Shown: positions 10,143 through 19,684 of the stretch, one piece after another
Layout of the letters: every line of letters begins with the position of its first letter
How positions within the stretch are numbered: the first letter of the stretch is position 1
From: Phreatobacter sp.
Lineage (GTDB): Bacteria > Pseudomonadota > Alphaproteobacteria > Rhizobiales > Phreatobacteraceae
DNA: 64,000 nucleotides
Direction of reading: 5' to 3'
Assembly: GCA_019749835.1 (NCBI GenBank)
Contig: JAIEPJ010000020.1
Coordinates: forward strand, 26,412-90,411
Notes under the pieces: model-generated
What the model was told of the DNA's origin: nothing
Database searches by the model: none
What the model saw: only the letters and a program-made list of their open reading frames with translations
Position numbers and translations under genes: made by a program

Positions 10143-10630
10143 CGTGATGTCGGCTGCTTCCGCGCGCTGATCGCACACGCCCTGACAAGCCGCTCCCCGC
10201 CGGTTTATGCCGCGCGTGCGAAGACGAGCCCGGCGCCCGTCATCTGTGCCGGCCGGGCTGGGGGCCGCGGTAGACTGGGCCGCTGACTGGCAGTTGCACG
10301 CACGCTGCCGGAAAAACACGACCAGACGGGCCTGGTCGCCGCGGCCCCTGCCCGGCCGGGATCATGCTGCAGGTGTGAGTCTGGCCCCTCGGTGGCAAAA
10401 GTTATCCACGAGGGATGGAGTGGGCAACGAAGGCTCCCGGGCACCTTCAGCGTCAACATGGCCGCAGAGCTCTGCCTTTCGCCGGACCGGACACGTGGGT
10501 GAATGAGACGAGCGCGGGCCTGTCCCTGCCGGTAAAGCCCCGCATTCCCGGCCCGTAACGGCGTCATTCGCATCGATCACCACACGACACAGTGCACACC
10601 TTCGGGGAACACCCGGGCTTGCGAATTGGA

Positions 10631-10650
10631 AGTTATTGTATAACATAACT
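10631..10650. promoter_or_regulatory. candidate Zur-type operator AGTTATTGTATAACATAACT
   Basis: Core GTTAT-N3-ATAAC (10632-10644) matches the core of the well-known Zur box TGTTATAnTATAACA; overlaps a plausible promoter upstream of the riboswitch. Confidence 0.45.
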
Positions 10651-10699
10651 TTTAAGGCAGCCTTGCTCCGCGCAAGACGGTCTGCTCATGTGTGTGCGT

Positions 10700-10870
10700 C
10701 TTTCGGTGCTCCCCCCTGAAGGGAGTGAAACGGGAATGTGGTGCGGACCTTCGTGTCCAAAGCCACGGCTGCCCCCGCAACTGTAAGCGGCGAGTGCTCC
10801 TCGCATGTCCACTGGCCTTCGGGCCGGGAAGGGTGATCGAGCGCGTCGACCCGCGAGCCAGGAGACCGGC
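10700..10870 (+). ncRNA. cobalamin riboswitch
   Basis: Conserved elements in order: CGGTGCTCCCCCCTGAAGGGAGTGAAACGGGAATGTGGTG, AAAGCCACGGCTGCCCCCGCAACTGTAAGCGG (B12-box core), CCACTGGCCTTCGGGCCGGGAAGG, GACCCGCGAGCCAGGAGACC; followed by TonB receptor. Confidence 0.96.
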
Positions 10871-10890
10871 CGAGGACGTGTGCAACCTTG

Positions 10891-10909
10891 TTCCGGCGGT
10901 GGGCCGGAA
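10891..10909 (+). promoter_or_regulatory. RBS-sequestering hairpin (riboswitch expression platform)
   Basis: TTCCGGC-GGTGG-GCCGGAA perfect 7-bp stem whose 3' arm runs into the Shine-Dalgarno AAGGAG just before ATG 10920. Confidence 0.7.
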
Positions 10910-10919
10910 GGAGACATCG

Positions 10920-13091
10920 ATGTCTATACTCGTCCGCGGGCGCCGGCCGGCTGCCCCGCTTATTGCTTTTCTTTTTGCCTTTTCGCCTCCCGCCGTCGCG
11001 CAAGACCGATCGACGCCACCGACCATCCTCGATGAGATCGTCGTCACCTCGACAGGCCGGCCCGAGCCGCGCAGCCGCACCACCGGCACCGTTCAGGTGA
11101 TCGACAGCGAAGCCATCAGCCGGTCAAGCGCCCGTTCGGTGACCGAACTCCTTTCGGACAATGCCGTCGGCTTCTTCTCCGAATGGACCCCCGGACAGAC
11201 CTCCATCAACATCCGCGGCGGGGCATCGGATGGTCAGGGCAAGGATTTCCGTAGTCAGGTGCTCGTCCTGATCAACGGTCGGCGCGCCGGCACCGCCAAT
11301 ATCTCGAAACTCTCACCCGCCGATGTCGAGCGGATCGAGGTGATCCGCGGGCCGGCTTCGGTGATCTACGGGTCGGGCGCCATGGGCGGCGTCGTCAACA
11401 TCATCCTGCGCAACGGCCGCAACACGACCGGAAGCGCTGCCGAGATCCAGGGCGGCTCCTGGGGACTCGTGCAGGGGCGCGCCCACACGTCCGGCCAGCA
11501 TGGCCCGATCGACTACTACATCGGTCTCTCGGGCGGGCGGCGCGACAGCTATTCGTCGGGCGGCGGCGGCGGCCTGATGGGCAATACCCAATGGCAGCGT
11601 CTCGGCGTCACTGGCGCTTTCGGCCACCAGTTGAACGACCTCAACCGCATCGACGTCACGGTCCGTTCTGACGGCATCTACAATGCCGGCTTTCGCGGGT
11701 CGTCCTGGAGCACGTTCAACCGCGACCAGCGCAGCAATGCGTCGTTCGACTTTGTCTATACGGGGCGGACGGCGACCGATTTCGCCCGCTGGACCTCGCA
11801 CAGCTACCTCGTCGAGGACCAGGACGTCTTCCGCTGGGCCTCGCGCAGTGGCGGCACACGGCTCGACATCAACCGCCGCCACCTGACCATCATGGGGACG
11901 AAGTTCGAGCCCATCTTTGCCCTCTTCCCGGGCAATGAGCTGCTGCTCGGCCTCAATCTGGAGCGCAGCTGGCTGCGGTCCGCCCGCCATCGGGAAGCGA
12001 TCAATCCGCCCCATACGATGGCTCAGGTCGCACCGCAGGATGCGAACCAGACCGAATCGCTGATGGCCTTCTATGCCGAGAACAGCCAGCGGCTCTTCGA
12101 CGACCGGCTGGTGCTGCGGGCCGGCCTTCGCCATACCCGGGGCTCCACCAGCTTCGATCCGACACCAAACCTGGCCAACCAGCAGACGGGATCGCGACCC
12201 TACACATCCACCACCTACACCGTGGGTGGGACTGTCAGGGCCACCGAGCATCTGAGCTTCCGCACCGGCCTGTCGACCGGCTTCCGCGCCCCGACCGCGA
12301 CGGAGCTCGCTGGCGACTACACAGTCCTCGCCGGCGGCCTGATCTTCGGCAATCCCAATCTGCGTCCAGAAACGAGCCGCCAGTACGAGATCGGAACGAG
12401 CTTCGCCTGGAACGGCCTCAGCATCGATGCCGCCCTGTTCCAGAACACGATCTCGCAGCGCATTATATCGCAGCGGCGCGCCGGGGCGCTCAACGTCTCC
12501 GACTTCGTCAACAATCCCGGCGACATCGTCATCCGCGGCCTCGAGCTTCAGGCGAACCTCGACGTGATGCGCGCCTTCCAGGCCCAGTCCGGCGGCTGGC
12601 ATTGGTCGATCTTCGCCAATGGCGGCTACAATTTCGACATGCGGGACTTCGGCGCGGCCCCCACTGCCAATTCCCGTCAGGTCCAACGCGCCTACAAGTT
12701 CCAGGCGGCGATCGGCACCCGCTTCGGCCAGCGGACCGGAGTCGCCATTCCCTGGACCTTCTCGGTGACCGGCATCCTGCGCGGGCCGATCTGGTACGAC
12801 ACCGAAGAGACCCTGCTGATCCCGGCAGGCGAGCCGTCCAGCACCTTCATCCATCAGAAGACCAGCTATTGGGTCTGGAACGCCCGGCTGGAGGGCGAAT
12901 TGCGCAAGGGCCTCACCGCCTATGTCGCCATGAACAACATCTTCAACGTCAACCAGCACGCCCTGTTCATCGCGCTCGACCAGCAGCCCTTCCTCGGCAA
13001 CGCGGCGGTCGCCAACACCAACGGTATCGGCAATATGGGTAATTCCATGCCCGGCAGGGAGATTATCTTCGGCCTCAAGGCAGCGTTCTGA
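10920..13091 (+). CDS. TonB-dependent receptor (BtuB-like)
   Basis: Plug domain (DEIVVTSTGRPEPRSRTTGTVQVIDSEAISRS...ADVERIEVIRGPASVIYGSGAMGGVVNIIL), C-terminal barrel ending in F; downstream of cobalamin riboswitch. Confidence 0.94.
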   Translation: MSILVRGRRPAAPLIAFLFAFSPPAVAQDRSTPPTILDEIVVTSTGRPEPRSRTTGTVQVIDSEAISRSSARSVTELLSDNAVGFFSEWTPGQTSINIRGGASDGQGKDFRSQVLVLINGRRAGTANISKLSPADVERIEVIRGPASVIYGSGAMGGVVNIILRNGRNTTGSAAEIQGGSWGLVQGRAHTSGQHGPIDYYIGLSGGRRDSYSSGGGGGLMGNTQWQRLGVTGAFGHQLNDLNRIDVTVRSDGIYNAGFRGSSWSTFNRDQRSNASFDFVYTGRTATDFARWTSHSYLVEDQDVFRWASRSGGTRLDINRRHLTIMGTKFEPIFALFPGNELLLGLNLERSWLRSARHREAINPPHTMAQVAPQDANQTESLMAFYAENSQRLFDDRLVLRAGLRHTRGSTSFDPTPNLANQQTGSRPYTSTTYTVGGTVRATEHLSFRTGLSTGFRAPTATELAGDYTVLAGGLIFGNPNLRPETSRQYEIGTSFAWNGLSIDAALFQNTISQRIISQRRAGALNVSDFVNNPGDIVIRGLELQANLDVMRAFQAQSGGWHWSIFANGGYNFDMRDFGAAPTANSRQVQRAYKFQAAIGTRFGQRTGVAIPWTFSVTGILRGPIWYDTEETLLIPAGEPSSTFIHQKTSYWVWNARLEGELRKGLTAYVAMNNIFNVNQHALFIALDQQPFLGNAAVANTNGIGNMGNSMPGREIIFGLKAAF

Positions 13092-13096
13092 GCAGC

Positions 13097-13999
13097 ATGA
13101 CGAGCCGCCGCGGATTCGTCGTGGGTCTCGGCGCGGCGGGGGTGACCCTCGCCGCGCCTGCGGCCGCATCTGAGCTGATCGTCGACGCGCTCGGGCGACG
13201 GGTGGTGCTCTCCACCCCGCCGCGGCGGATCGTTCCCATCTTCGCCTCGAACACCGAACTGGTCGTCGCGGCCGGTCTCACCGACCGGATCGTCGGCGTC
13301 GAGGCCTATACCCGGTTTCCACCGGCCATCGCGGGCCTGCCGCAGGTCGGCGGGCGGCTTGGCTTTTCCGTGGACCGCGTTGCCCGCCTGCGGCCTGACC
13401 TCGTCATCGTCACGCCGGCGCGGCAGGCTGTCCACCAACTCGTCGACCCGCTGGAACGGCTGGGCATCCCGGTCATGGTGCTCAACCACCCTTCCCTCGC
13501 TGCGGTTCTCGCCAATCTGCGCCTCGTGGCCCGCGCCGGAGGGGTCGCGGCCGAAGGCGAGGCCGTGGCGCGCCGCCTCGAGGCGCGTCTGGCAGCGGTC
13601 ACCGCGCGGACCGCCTCGCGACCCCGCCCGAGGGCCCTGATGATCACCGGCCGGGTCTCCAACGGCCTGCTGCTCGTCGCCCGCCCGGACAGCTATACCG
13701 CAGATGCGGCGCGCGCTGCCGGGACGCGGGACGCTCTGGAAGGCTCGCGGCTCCTTTCACAGGTGTCCCCCGAAGCCATCCTGCGCGCTGATCCAGACTG
13801 CATCCTCTTCGCCGGCACGGAAGCGGCAATGCGAGACGTCTTCGATGCCGCGGCCTGGGCCGGCCTTGGGGCGCGCCGCAACGGACGGCTTTTCGCCGTC
13901 AACCGCGCCGAGTTCCTCATTCCGGGCCCTCGGGTCGTCGACGGCATCGAAAGTCTGGCGGCACGGCTCGGAGACGTCGCCTGGGAGCGGCCGACGTGA
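13097..13999 (+). CDS. ABC transporter substrate-binding protein (BtuF/FepB type)
   Basis: Tat-like start TSRRGFVVG; VDALGRRVVLSTPPRRIVPIFASNTELVVAAGLTDRIVGVE. Confidence 0.9.
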   Translation: MTSRRGFVVGLGAAGVTLAAPAAASELIVDALGRRVVLSTPPRRIVPIFASNTELVVAAGLTDRIVGVEAYTRFPPAIAGLPQVGGRLGFSVDRVARLRPDLVIVTPARQAVHQLVDPLERLGIPVMVLNHPSLAAVLANLRLVARAGGVAAEGEAVARRLEARLAAVTARTASRPRPRALMITGRVSNGLLLVARPDSYTADAARAAGTRDALEGSRLLSQVSPEAILRADPDCILFAGTEAAMRDVFDAAAWAGLGARRNGRLFAVNRAEFLIPGPRVVDGIESLAARLGDVAWERPT

Positions 14000-15015
14000 C
14001 CGCGGCGATCACACCCCCACGGGACGGATTCACCATCCAGCTCGCCGTGCTGCTGGGCCTCGGCCTGGCAATCTCCGTCTGCGTGGGGCTTGCCGCCGGC
14101 CATGACTGGGCATCGCCGGCCCGGCTCCTCGCGGCACTGACCGGGGATCGTTCCCTCGACAGCCGCCTCATCACCGACTGGCGCTTGCCGCGCGTGCTGG
14201 CTGCTGCCCTTGTCGGCGCATTGCTCGGCTTCGGTGGCTGCCTGTTCCAGGGTCTGTTTCGCAACCCCCTGGCCGAGCCCTATCTCCTGGGATCAGCGGG
14301 CGGCGCCGCGGTCGGGGCCACGGTCGCACTGCTCGTGCCGCTGGGCGTGCCGCAGGCCCTGGCCCTGCCCATACTCGCCTTTTGCGGCGCCTGGAGCGCC
14401 ACCGTCATGGTTCTGTTCATCGGCCGCGTCTCCGGGGTCGTCGATGCCGCCGGCCTGCTCCTGGCCGGTGTCGCCGTCGCCGCGATCCTCGGGGCGCTGC
14501 GCTCCTTCCTGATGCTCGCCCTCTCCGACGAGAGCATCAGCCTCCAGGTCGTGCTGAGCTGGGTGCTCGGCGGCATCCAGACGCCTGGCCCAGCCGGGCT
14601 CTCCGTTCTTGTCATTCTCACCGGCGCATGCCTCCTTCTGGCGCTGACCACCGGGCGCGGGCTGGATCTTCTCGGCCTCGGCGAGGACATGGCGCGCAGC
14701 TTCGGCCTGGACGTGAAGCGCTTCATCGCGATGACGATCCTCATCGGATCCGCCGTGGTTGCCGTCGCTGTCGCTTTCGGCGGACTCGTCGCCTTCGTCG
14801 GTCTCGCGGCGCCCCATCTTGGCCGGAACCTCGTCGGGCCGCGCCATCGCCCCCTCATCCTCGCCTCGGCGCTGATCGGAGCCATCACGGTCGTGCTTGC
14901 GGACGCCATTGCACGTGCGGCCCTGCCGCCCGCCGAAATCCCGCTTGGTCTCATCACGGCCATCGCCGGCGGGCCGTTCTTCCTGTTTCTGCTCGCCCGG
15001 CGGCTGCGGCCATGA
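13996..15015 (+). CDS. FecCD/BtuC-type ABC permease
   Basis: WRLPRVLAAALVGALLGFGGCLFQGLFRNPLAEPYLLGSAGGAAVGA; GTG start overlapping upstream stop. Confidence 0.93.
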   Translation: MTAAITPPRDGFTIQLAVLLGLGLAISVCVGLAAGHDWASPARLLAALTGDRSLDSRLITDWRLPRVLAAALVGALLGFGGCLFQGLFRNPLAEPYLLGSAGGAAVGATVALLVPLGVPQALALPILAFCGAWSATVMVLFIGRVSGVVDAAGLLLAGVAVAAILGALRSFLMLALSDESISLQVVLSWVLGGIQTPGPAGLSVLVILTGACLLLALTTGRGLDLLGLGEDMARSFGLDVKRFIAMTILIGSAVVAVAVAFGGLVAFVGLAAPHLGRNLVGPRHRPLILASALIGAITVVLADAIARAALPPAEIPLGLITAIAGGPFFLFLLARRLRP

Positions 15016-15764
15016 CCGGTCTCATGGTCCACAAGCTGACGGTGATACGGGGAGGCCGCCCGATCCTCGACGACGTCAGCTTCGCCTGCCCCAGCCAAGG
15101 GCTCGTGGGCCTTCTCGGTCCGAACGGGGCCGGCAAATCGACCCTGGCCCGCCTCCTGGCCGGCCAGCCGGGAGCCCATGCAGGCGCGGTCCGCCTCGGC
15201 GGTGAGGACGTGGCCGCCCTGCCAGCAGCGCGCCGCGCGGCGATGATCGGCTACATGCCGCAGGCCTTCACACCGCACTGGGACATCAGCCCCCGCATGC
15301 TGGTCGAGATGGGCGCAGCGCGCCGGCCCGACCTGCCCGGGGGAACGGTTCGATCAGCAATATCGGAGGCCGGCCTTGGCGGCCATGCCGACCGCCTCTG
15401 GTCGACCCTGTCCGGCGGCGAGAAGGCCCGCGCGCTGTTTGCCGCGGTCACTGTCGCCGATCCGGCCATCCTTGTCGTCGACGAGCCCGGCGCCAGCCTC
15501 GACATCCGTCATCGCATTCAGCTGATGCGCCGGCTGGCGGAGCGCGGACGGACGCGGCTGGTCGTCGCCGTGCTGCACGATATCGAGCTCGCGACCACCT
15601 GGTGCGACCGCCTCGTGATCCTGGATGCGGGCCGCGTGGTCGCCGACGACACTGCCGACGCCGTGGCCCGTTCCGACACGATAGCGCAGGTCTTCGGCGT
15701 GGCTTTCGAGACGGTCGAGGCCGGCGGGATCACTGTCGCCCGCCCCCTTTGCGGGAGGGATTGA
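15012..15764 (+). CDS. ABC transporter ATP-binding protein (BtuD/FecE type)
   Basis: Walker A GPNGAGKSTLARL, LSGGEKARALFA, ILVVDEPGASLDI; ATG overlaps permease stop. Confidence 0.93.
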   Translation: MTGLMVHKLTVIRGGRPILDDVSFACPSQGLVGLLGPNGAGKSTLARLLAGQPGAHAGAVRLGGEDVAALPAARRAAMIGYMPQAFTPHWDISPRMLVEMGAARRPDLPGGTVRSAISEAGLGGHADRLWSTLSGGEKARALFAAVTVADPAILVVDEPGASLDIRHRIQLMRRLAERGRTRLVVAVLHDIELATTWCDRLVILDAGRVVADDTADAVARSDTIAQVFGVAFETVEAGGITVARPLCGRD

Positions 15765-16771
15765 TGCGCATCGATCTGGCCGGCTGGACGCGTGAGGCGA
15801 CCGCCATGGACCACCGCGATTTTCTCGCCATTTTCGAGGAGGCGGACAGACTTGGATTCGACGGCGTCTGGTTCAACGAGTTCCGGTTTCACCAGCCGCG
15901 CATTGCCTATCCCTCGCCCCACCTGCTCGCCGCCGCGATCTTTGCCCGTACCGAGCGGCTGCGGGTTGGCACCTCGGTGCTGGTGCTGCCGCTGCACAAT
16001 CCGCTGACCCTCGCCGAGGAGATCGGCCAGCTCGATCTGCAGAGCGGCGGGCGCCTCGACATCGGGATCGGACGCGGCACCGATCCTGCCACTTTCGCGA
16101 CGCTGGGCATTGCCCATGAGGAGGCCCGCGCCCGGTTCGAGCAGGGCTTTCTCCTGTTGCGCCAGGCACTCACCACAGGCGGCGTGCCCGTGGCAACGGG
16201 ACCTTGGCACTATCGGGAGGCGATGATCGGCCCGCGGCCCGTGCAGGTGCCTCACCCGCCGATCTATGTCGCGGGATCGACGCCGGAAACCCTGGGCTTC
16301 GCGCTCGCCGAGGGCCTGCCGCTGCTGCTAAGCCTCGAACCCCCGGAAAACCGCCAGCTCGACATCTATCTTGCCCTGGCCGAGGCCCGCGCGATCGCAC
16401 CCCGGCTCGCCTCATCCTCGCTGTCACGCTATGTCGTCATCGGCCGGACGGCGACCGAGGCGGCAGACCAGCTCGATCCGCTGCTCGCAGGATTGGAAGC
16501 GCGCCGTCGCCATTTCGCGACGCTGCAGGGACGCACCATGGCTCCGGTTGATCGCCCGCAGCTCTTGGCTGAACGTTTCATCTGGGGCGATCCAGAACAG
16601 TGCCACCGGCAATTGGCCGCGTTGTCACAGCGCCGGGGGATCGACCAGATTCGCTGCGTCTTCAACGGAAACGGCGTCCTCGGCCCTGAACGCGCGCTGC
16701 AGGCGATGCGGTTGTTCGCCCGCGAGGTGATCCCCACCATTCGGAAGACCGCGGCCTTGTCCGATGCGTGA
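15764..16771 (+). CDS. LLM-class (luciferase-like) flavin-dependent oxidoreductase
   Basis: MRIDLAGWT...ADRLGFDGVWFNEFRFH...LRVGTSVLVLPLHNPLTLAEEIGQLDLQSGGRLDIGIGRG; start overlaps ATPase stop by 1 nt. Confidence 0.9.
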   Translation: MRIDLAGWTREATAMDHRDFLAIFEEADRLGFDGVWFNEFRFHQPRIAYPSPHLLAAAIFARTERLRVGTSVLVLPLHNPLTLAEEIGQLDLQSGGRLDIGIGRGTDPATFATLGIAHEEARARFEQGFLLLRQALTTGGVPVATGPWHYREAMIGPRPVQVPHPPIYVAGSTPETLGFALAEGLPLLLSLEPPENRQLDIYLALAEARAIAPRLASSSLSRYVVIGRTATEAADQLDPLLAGLEARRRHFATLQGRTMAPVDRPQLLAERFIWGDPEQCHRQLAALSQRRGIDQIRCVFNGNGVLGPERALQAMRLFAREVIPTIRKTAALSDA

Positions 16772-17159
16772 TGACGCCATCGCTGCGCCCGTCTGTCCAA
16801 CAGGACCGCACCATGGACGCCAGAGTGTCAGTCGGTTGTCTGTGAGCTCGGCCTGTTCCGGTCTCCACTCCATCCGTCGACGACGCGACCGCCAACCACC
16901 GGAGCCTCGGCCTGCCCGACAGCATGCTTGCTGGCTCTCGTCCATGCCGACCGGCATCATCCGATAGTTGGCTGGCGCGATTCGGCACCTTTCGCCGCGC
17001 CGGCTACAACACTCTTGGGTGCGGTCGCACCGAGGTGAGAGCCTGGGTTGCATCATCGCGCTAAGCCGCACCAAAGGTGGGTTGGCTGACAAGCTGCGGC
17101 GATCCCCTTTGCCCATCGCCTTGGCCACGGCAGCGGAATTCGGGAGGATAGGCGCGACG

Positions 17160-17645
17160 ATGATCGAACCCGCCCTTTTCGAGGTGCGCCGCGACGGCTT
17201 CCTGCTCTCCACCGACCGTGCCCGACTGGACGTCGATACGATCCACCGTTTCCTCGCCGAGCAATCCTACTGGGCGGCGGGGCTGGAGCGCGGCCGGCTG
17301 GAGCGCGCCCTGGCAGGCTCCCTGCCCATCGGCATCTATGCGGCCGACCAGAAAATGGCGGCCTTTGGCCGGCTGGTGACCGACTGTGCCATGTTCGCCT
17401 ATCTGAGGGATGTCTTCACGCTTCCCGAACACCGCGGCCGGGGTCTCGCGACCTGGATGGCGCGCGAGATTCGCAACCATCCGGACCTGTCGATGGTCGG
17501 AAACTGGATGCTCGCGACCCGTGATGCCCATGCAGTCTATGCGAAGGCGGGCTTTCGGCCGGTGCCCCATCCCGAATTCTACATGAGCCTGCGGCGGGCC
17601 CCGGGCGAGCCTGCCGCGGCTGACACGAAGGACGCGCCGCTGTGA
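17160..17645 (+). CDS. GNAT family N-acetyltransferase
   Basis: DVFTLPEHRGRGLATWMAREIRNHPDLSMVGNWMLATRDAHAVYAKAGFRPVPHPEFYM. Confidence 0.85.
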   Translation: MIEPALFEVRRDGFLLSTDRARLDVDTIHRFLAEQSYWAAGLERGRLERALAGSLPIGIYAADQKMAAFGRLVTDCAMFAYLRDVFTLPEHRGRGLATWMAREIRNHPDLSMVGNWMLATRDAHAVYAKAGFRPVPHPEFYMSLRRAPGEPAAADTKDAPL

Positions 17646-19684
17646 CCATCCGGATCGGTGTGGATGTCGGCGGCTCGTTCACCGACTTTGCTGTCCTCGA
17701 CACCACGAGCGGCAAGGTCACGACCCTCAAGGTCTTCTCGCGGCCCGACGACCCCGGCGCCGAGATCATGCTGGCGCTCGACATCCTGCGCGACCGCGAC
17801 GGCCTCCATGCCGATGCCGTGACCGGGTTCGCCCACGGCACGACCGTCGGGATCAACACGGTGATCCAGCGCAACGGCGAGGCGCTCGCCTTGTTCACGA
17901 CCCGCAATTTCGAGGACGTGCTGGAAGTGGCGCGCCTGAAGATACCCCAGATCCACAATCTCTACTCGCGTCGTCCCGCGCCCCTGATCCGCCGCGAATG
18001 CGTCTTCGGGATCGACGAGCGGACTCTGGCGAGTGGTGACATCCTCGCCGCCCCGCGCCGAGACGACGTGACAGCGGCGGTCGAGGCGGCACGGGCGCTG
18101 GGATGCCGGGGAATGGTGATCGCCTTCCTGCACGCCTATCGCAACCCCGCCAACGAGCAGGCGGTGAAGGCGATGATCGCGGAGATCGCGCCGGACATGG
18201 CGGTCGTCGCCTCCGCCGAGACATGGCCGATCATCCGCGAGTACGAGCGAACCATCACGGCGGTGATCTCCGGCTATGTGCGGCCGCGCGTCAGCCACTA
18301 TCTCGATCGCTTCGAGGACCGGCTTCGCCAGCGGGGTGTCGTCTGCCCGCTCCTGATCACCAAGTCGAACGGCGGGGTGATGGGCCTGGACCAGGCGCGC
18401 GCCGAATGCGTGCAGATGATCCTTTCCGGCACGGCCTCCGGCGTCATCGGTGCTGGCCATCTCGCGCGCGCCTCCGGATTCGACCGGGTGCTCAGCCTCG
18501 ACATCGGCGGGACATCGGCCGATGTCGCCGTCATCGTCGACGGCGAGCCCCAGTACGGAGTCGGCGAGACCATCGGCGACTTTCATATTCACATCCCCTC
18601 GGTATCGGTGTCGTCGGTCGGCCAGGGCGGCGGCTCCATCGCCTGGGTCGACGACCTCGGCGTGCTCCAGGTCGGGCCGAAGAGCGCCGGCTCGACACCG
18701 GGCCCGGCCTGTTATGGCCGCGGCGGGGTGGCCCCCACGATCACGGATGCCATGGCCGTGCAGAACCTGATCGGTCATCTCCCGCTTGGCTATGGGGCGG
18801 TCAGCGTCGACCATGCAGCAGCCCGCGCCGCCTTCGCGCCACTGGCGGAGCGGCTGGACTCTCCGGTCGAATTGGTCGCTGCGGATGTCCTTGCCATAGC
18901 CGTGTCCGGTATGTTCGCCGAGGTCTCGGGGTTGATCTCGCGCTTTGCCATCGATCCGCGGGAGTTTCATCTCTTCGCCTTCGGCGGCGCCGGTCCCATG
19001 CTTGCCTGTTTCCTGGCCAGAGAACTGGACCTCAAGGGCATTGTCGTGCCACCGGCGCCCGGCGTGGTCTCGGCCTTTGGCGGGCTCATCGCCGACCTGA
19101 AGAACGACTTCATCGCCACGCTCTATCGCGAGGCGACGTCGGAGGCGATGGAGGAGGTTGCCGGGGTCTTCGGCACTCTGGTCGGGCGGGCCAGGGCCTG
19201 GCTGGAACAGCAGGGCCACGAGGGACCAGGTGCACTTCGCCTGTCGGCTGACATGCGCTACGCCGGTCAAAGCTTCGAGATCGAAACGCCCATCGAATCC
19301 ACTTGGGTGGATTCGCCTGACCTCGATTCGTTGCGCTCTGCCTTCCATGGCGAACATGCGCGGGTCTATGGGCATGCCGACACAGAAGGCGCCGTGCAGA
19401 TCGTCAATCTGCGGGTCGTCATCATGGCAGCGACTCCCAAGCCTTCCCTGGTCAAGCCGGATGGCGCGACCGGTCCGCTCCAGCCGACCCTGACGGTCGC
19501 CGCGCATTTCTACGGACGACCCCACCAGGTTCCGGTCTTCGTCCGGGACGACATCCGGCCCGGACATCGCGTGCCGAGCCCGGCCATCATCGCGCAGGAC
19601 GACACGACGACCGTGATACCTCCCGGTTTCGCCACAGAGGTCGACCGCTTCGGCAATCTCGTCATCACCAGGGACCGGCGCTGA
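17642..19684 (+). CDS. hydantoinase/oxoprolinase family protein, subunit A (HyuA)
   Basis: IRIGVDVGGSFTDFAVLDTTSGKVTTLKV; VLSLDIGGTSADVAVI; overlaps GNAT stop (GTGA). Confidence 0.94.
   Translation: MTIRIGVDVGGSFTDFAVLDTTSGKVTTLKVFSRPDDPGAEIMLALDILRDRDGLHADAVTGFAHGTTVGINTVIQRNGEALALFTTRNFEDVLEVARLKIPQIHNLYSRRPAPLIRRECVFGIDERTLASGDILAAPRRDDVTAAVEAARALGCRGMVIAFLHAYRNPANEQAVKAMIAEIAPDMAVVASAETWPIIREYERTITAVISGYVRPRVSHYLDRFEDRLRQRGVVCPLLITKSNGGVMGLDQARAECVQMILSGTASGVIGAGHLARASGFDRVLSLDIGGTSADVAVIVDGEPQYGVGETIGDFHIHIPSVSVSSVGQGGGSIAWVDDLGVLQVGPKSAGSTPGPACYGRGGVAPTITDAMAVQNLIGHLPLGYGAVSVDHAAARAAFAPLAERLDSPVELVAADVLAIAVSGMFAEVSGLISRFAIDPREFHLFAFGGAGPMLACFLARELDLKGIVVPPAPGVVSAFGGLIADLKNDFIATLYREATSEAMEEVAGVFGTLVGRARAWLEQQGHEGPGALRLSADMRYAGQSFEIETPIESTWVDSPDLDSLRSAFHGEHARVYGHADTEGAVQIVNLRVVIMAATPKPSLVKPDGATGPLQPTLTVAAHFYGRPHQVPVFVRDDIRPGHRVPSPAIIAQDDTTTVIPPGFATEVDRFGNLVITRDRR

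Noticed and set aside
16772-17159. Gap between the LLM monooxygenase and GNAT genes as a coding region or mobile-element remnant
   Set aside because: Several overlapping short ORFs in multiple frames but no recognisable transposase or conserved motif.
17579-19567. 662-aa minus-strand ORF opposite HyuA
   Set aside because: Shadow ORF of hyuA; no domain-like motifs.
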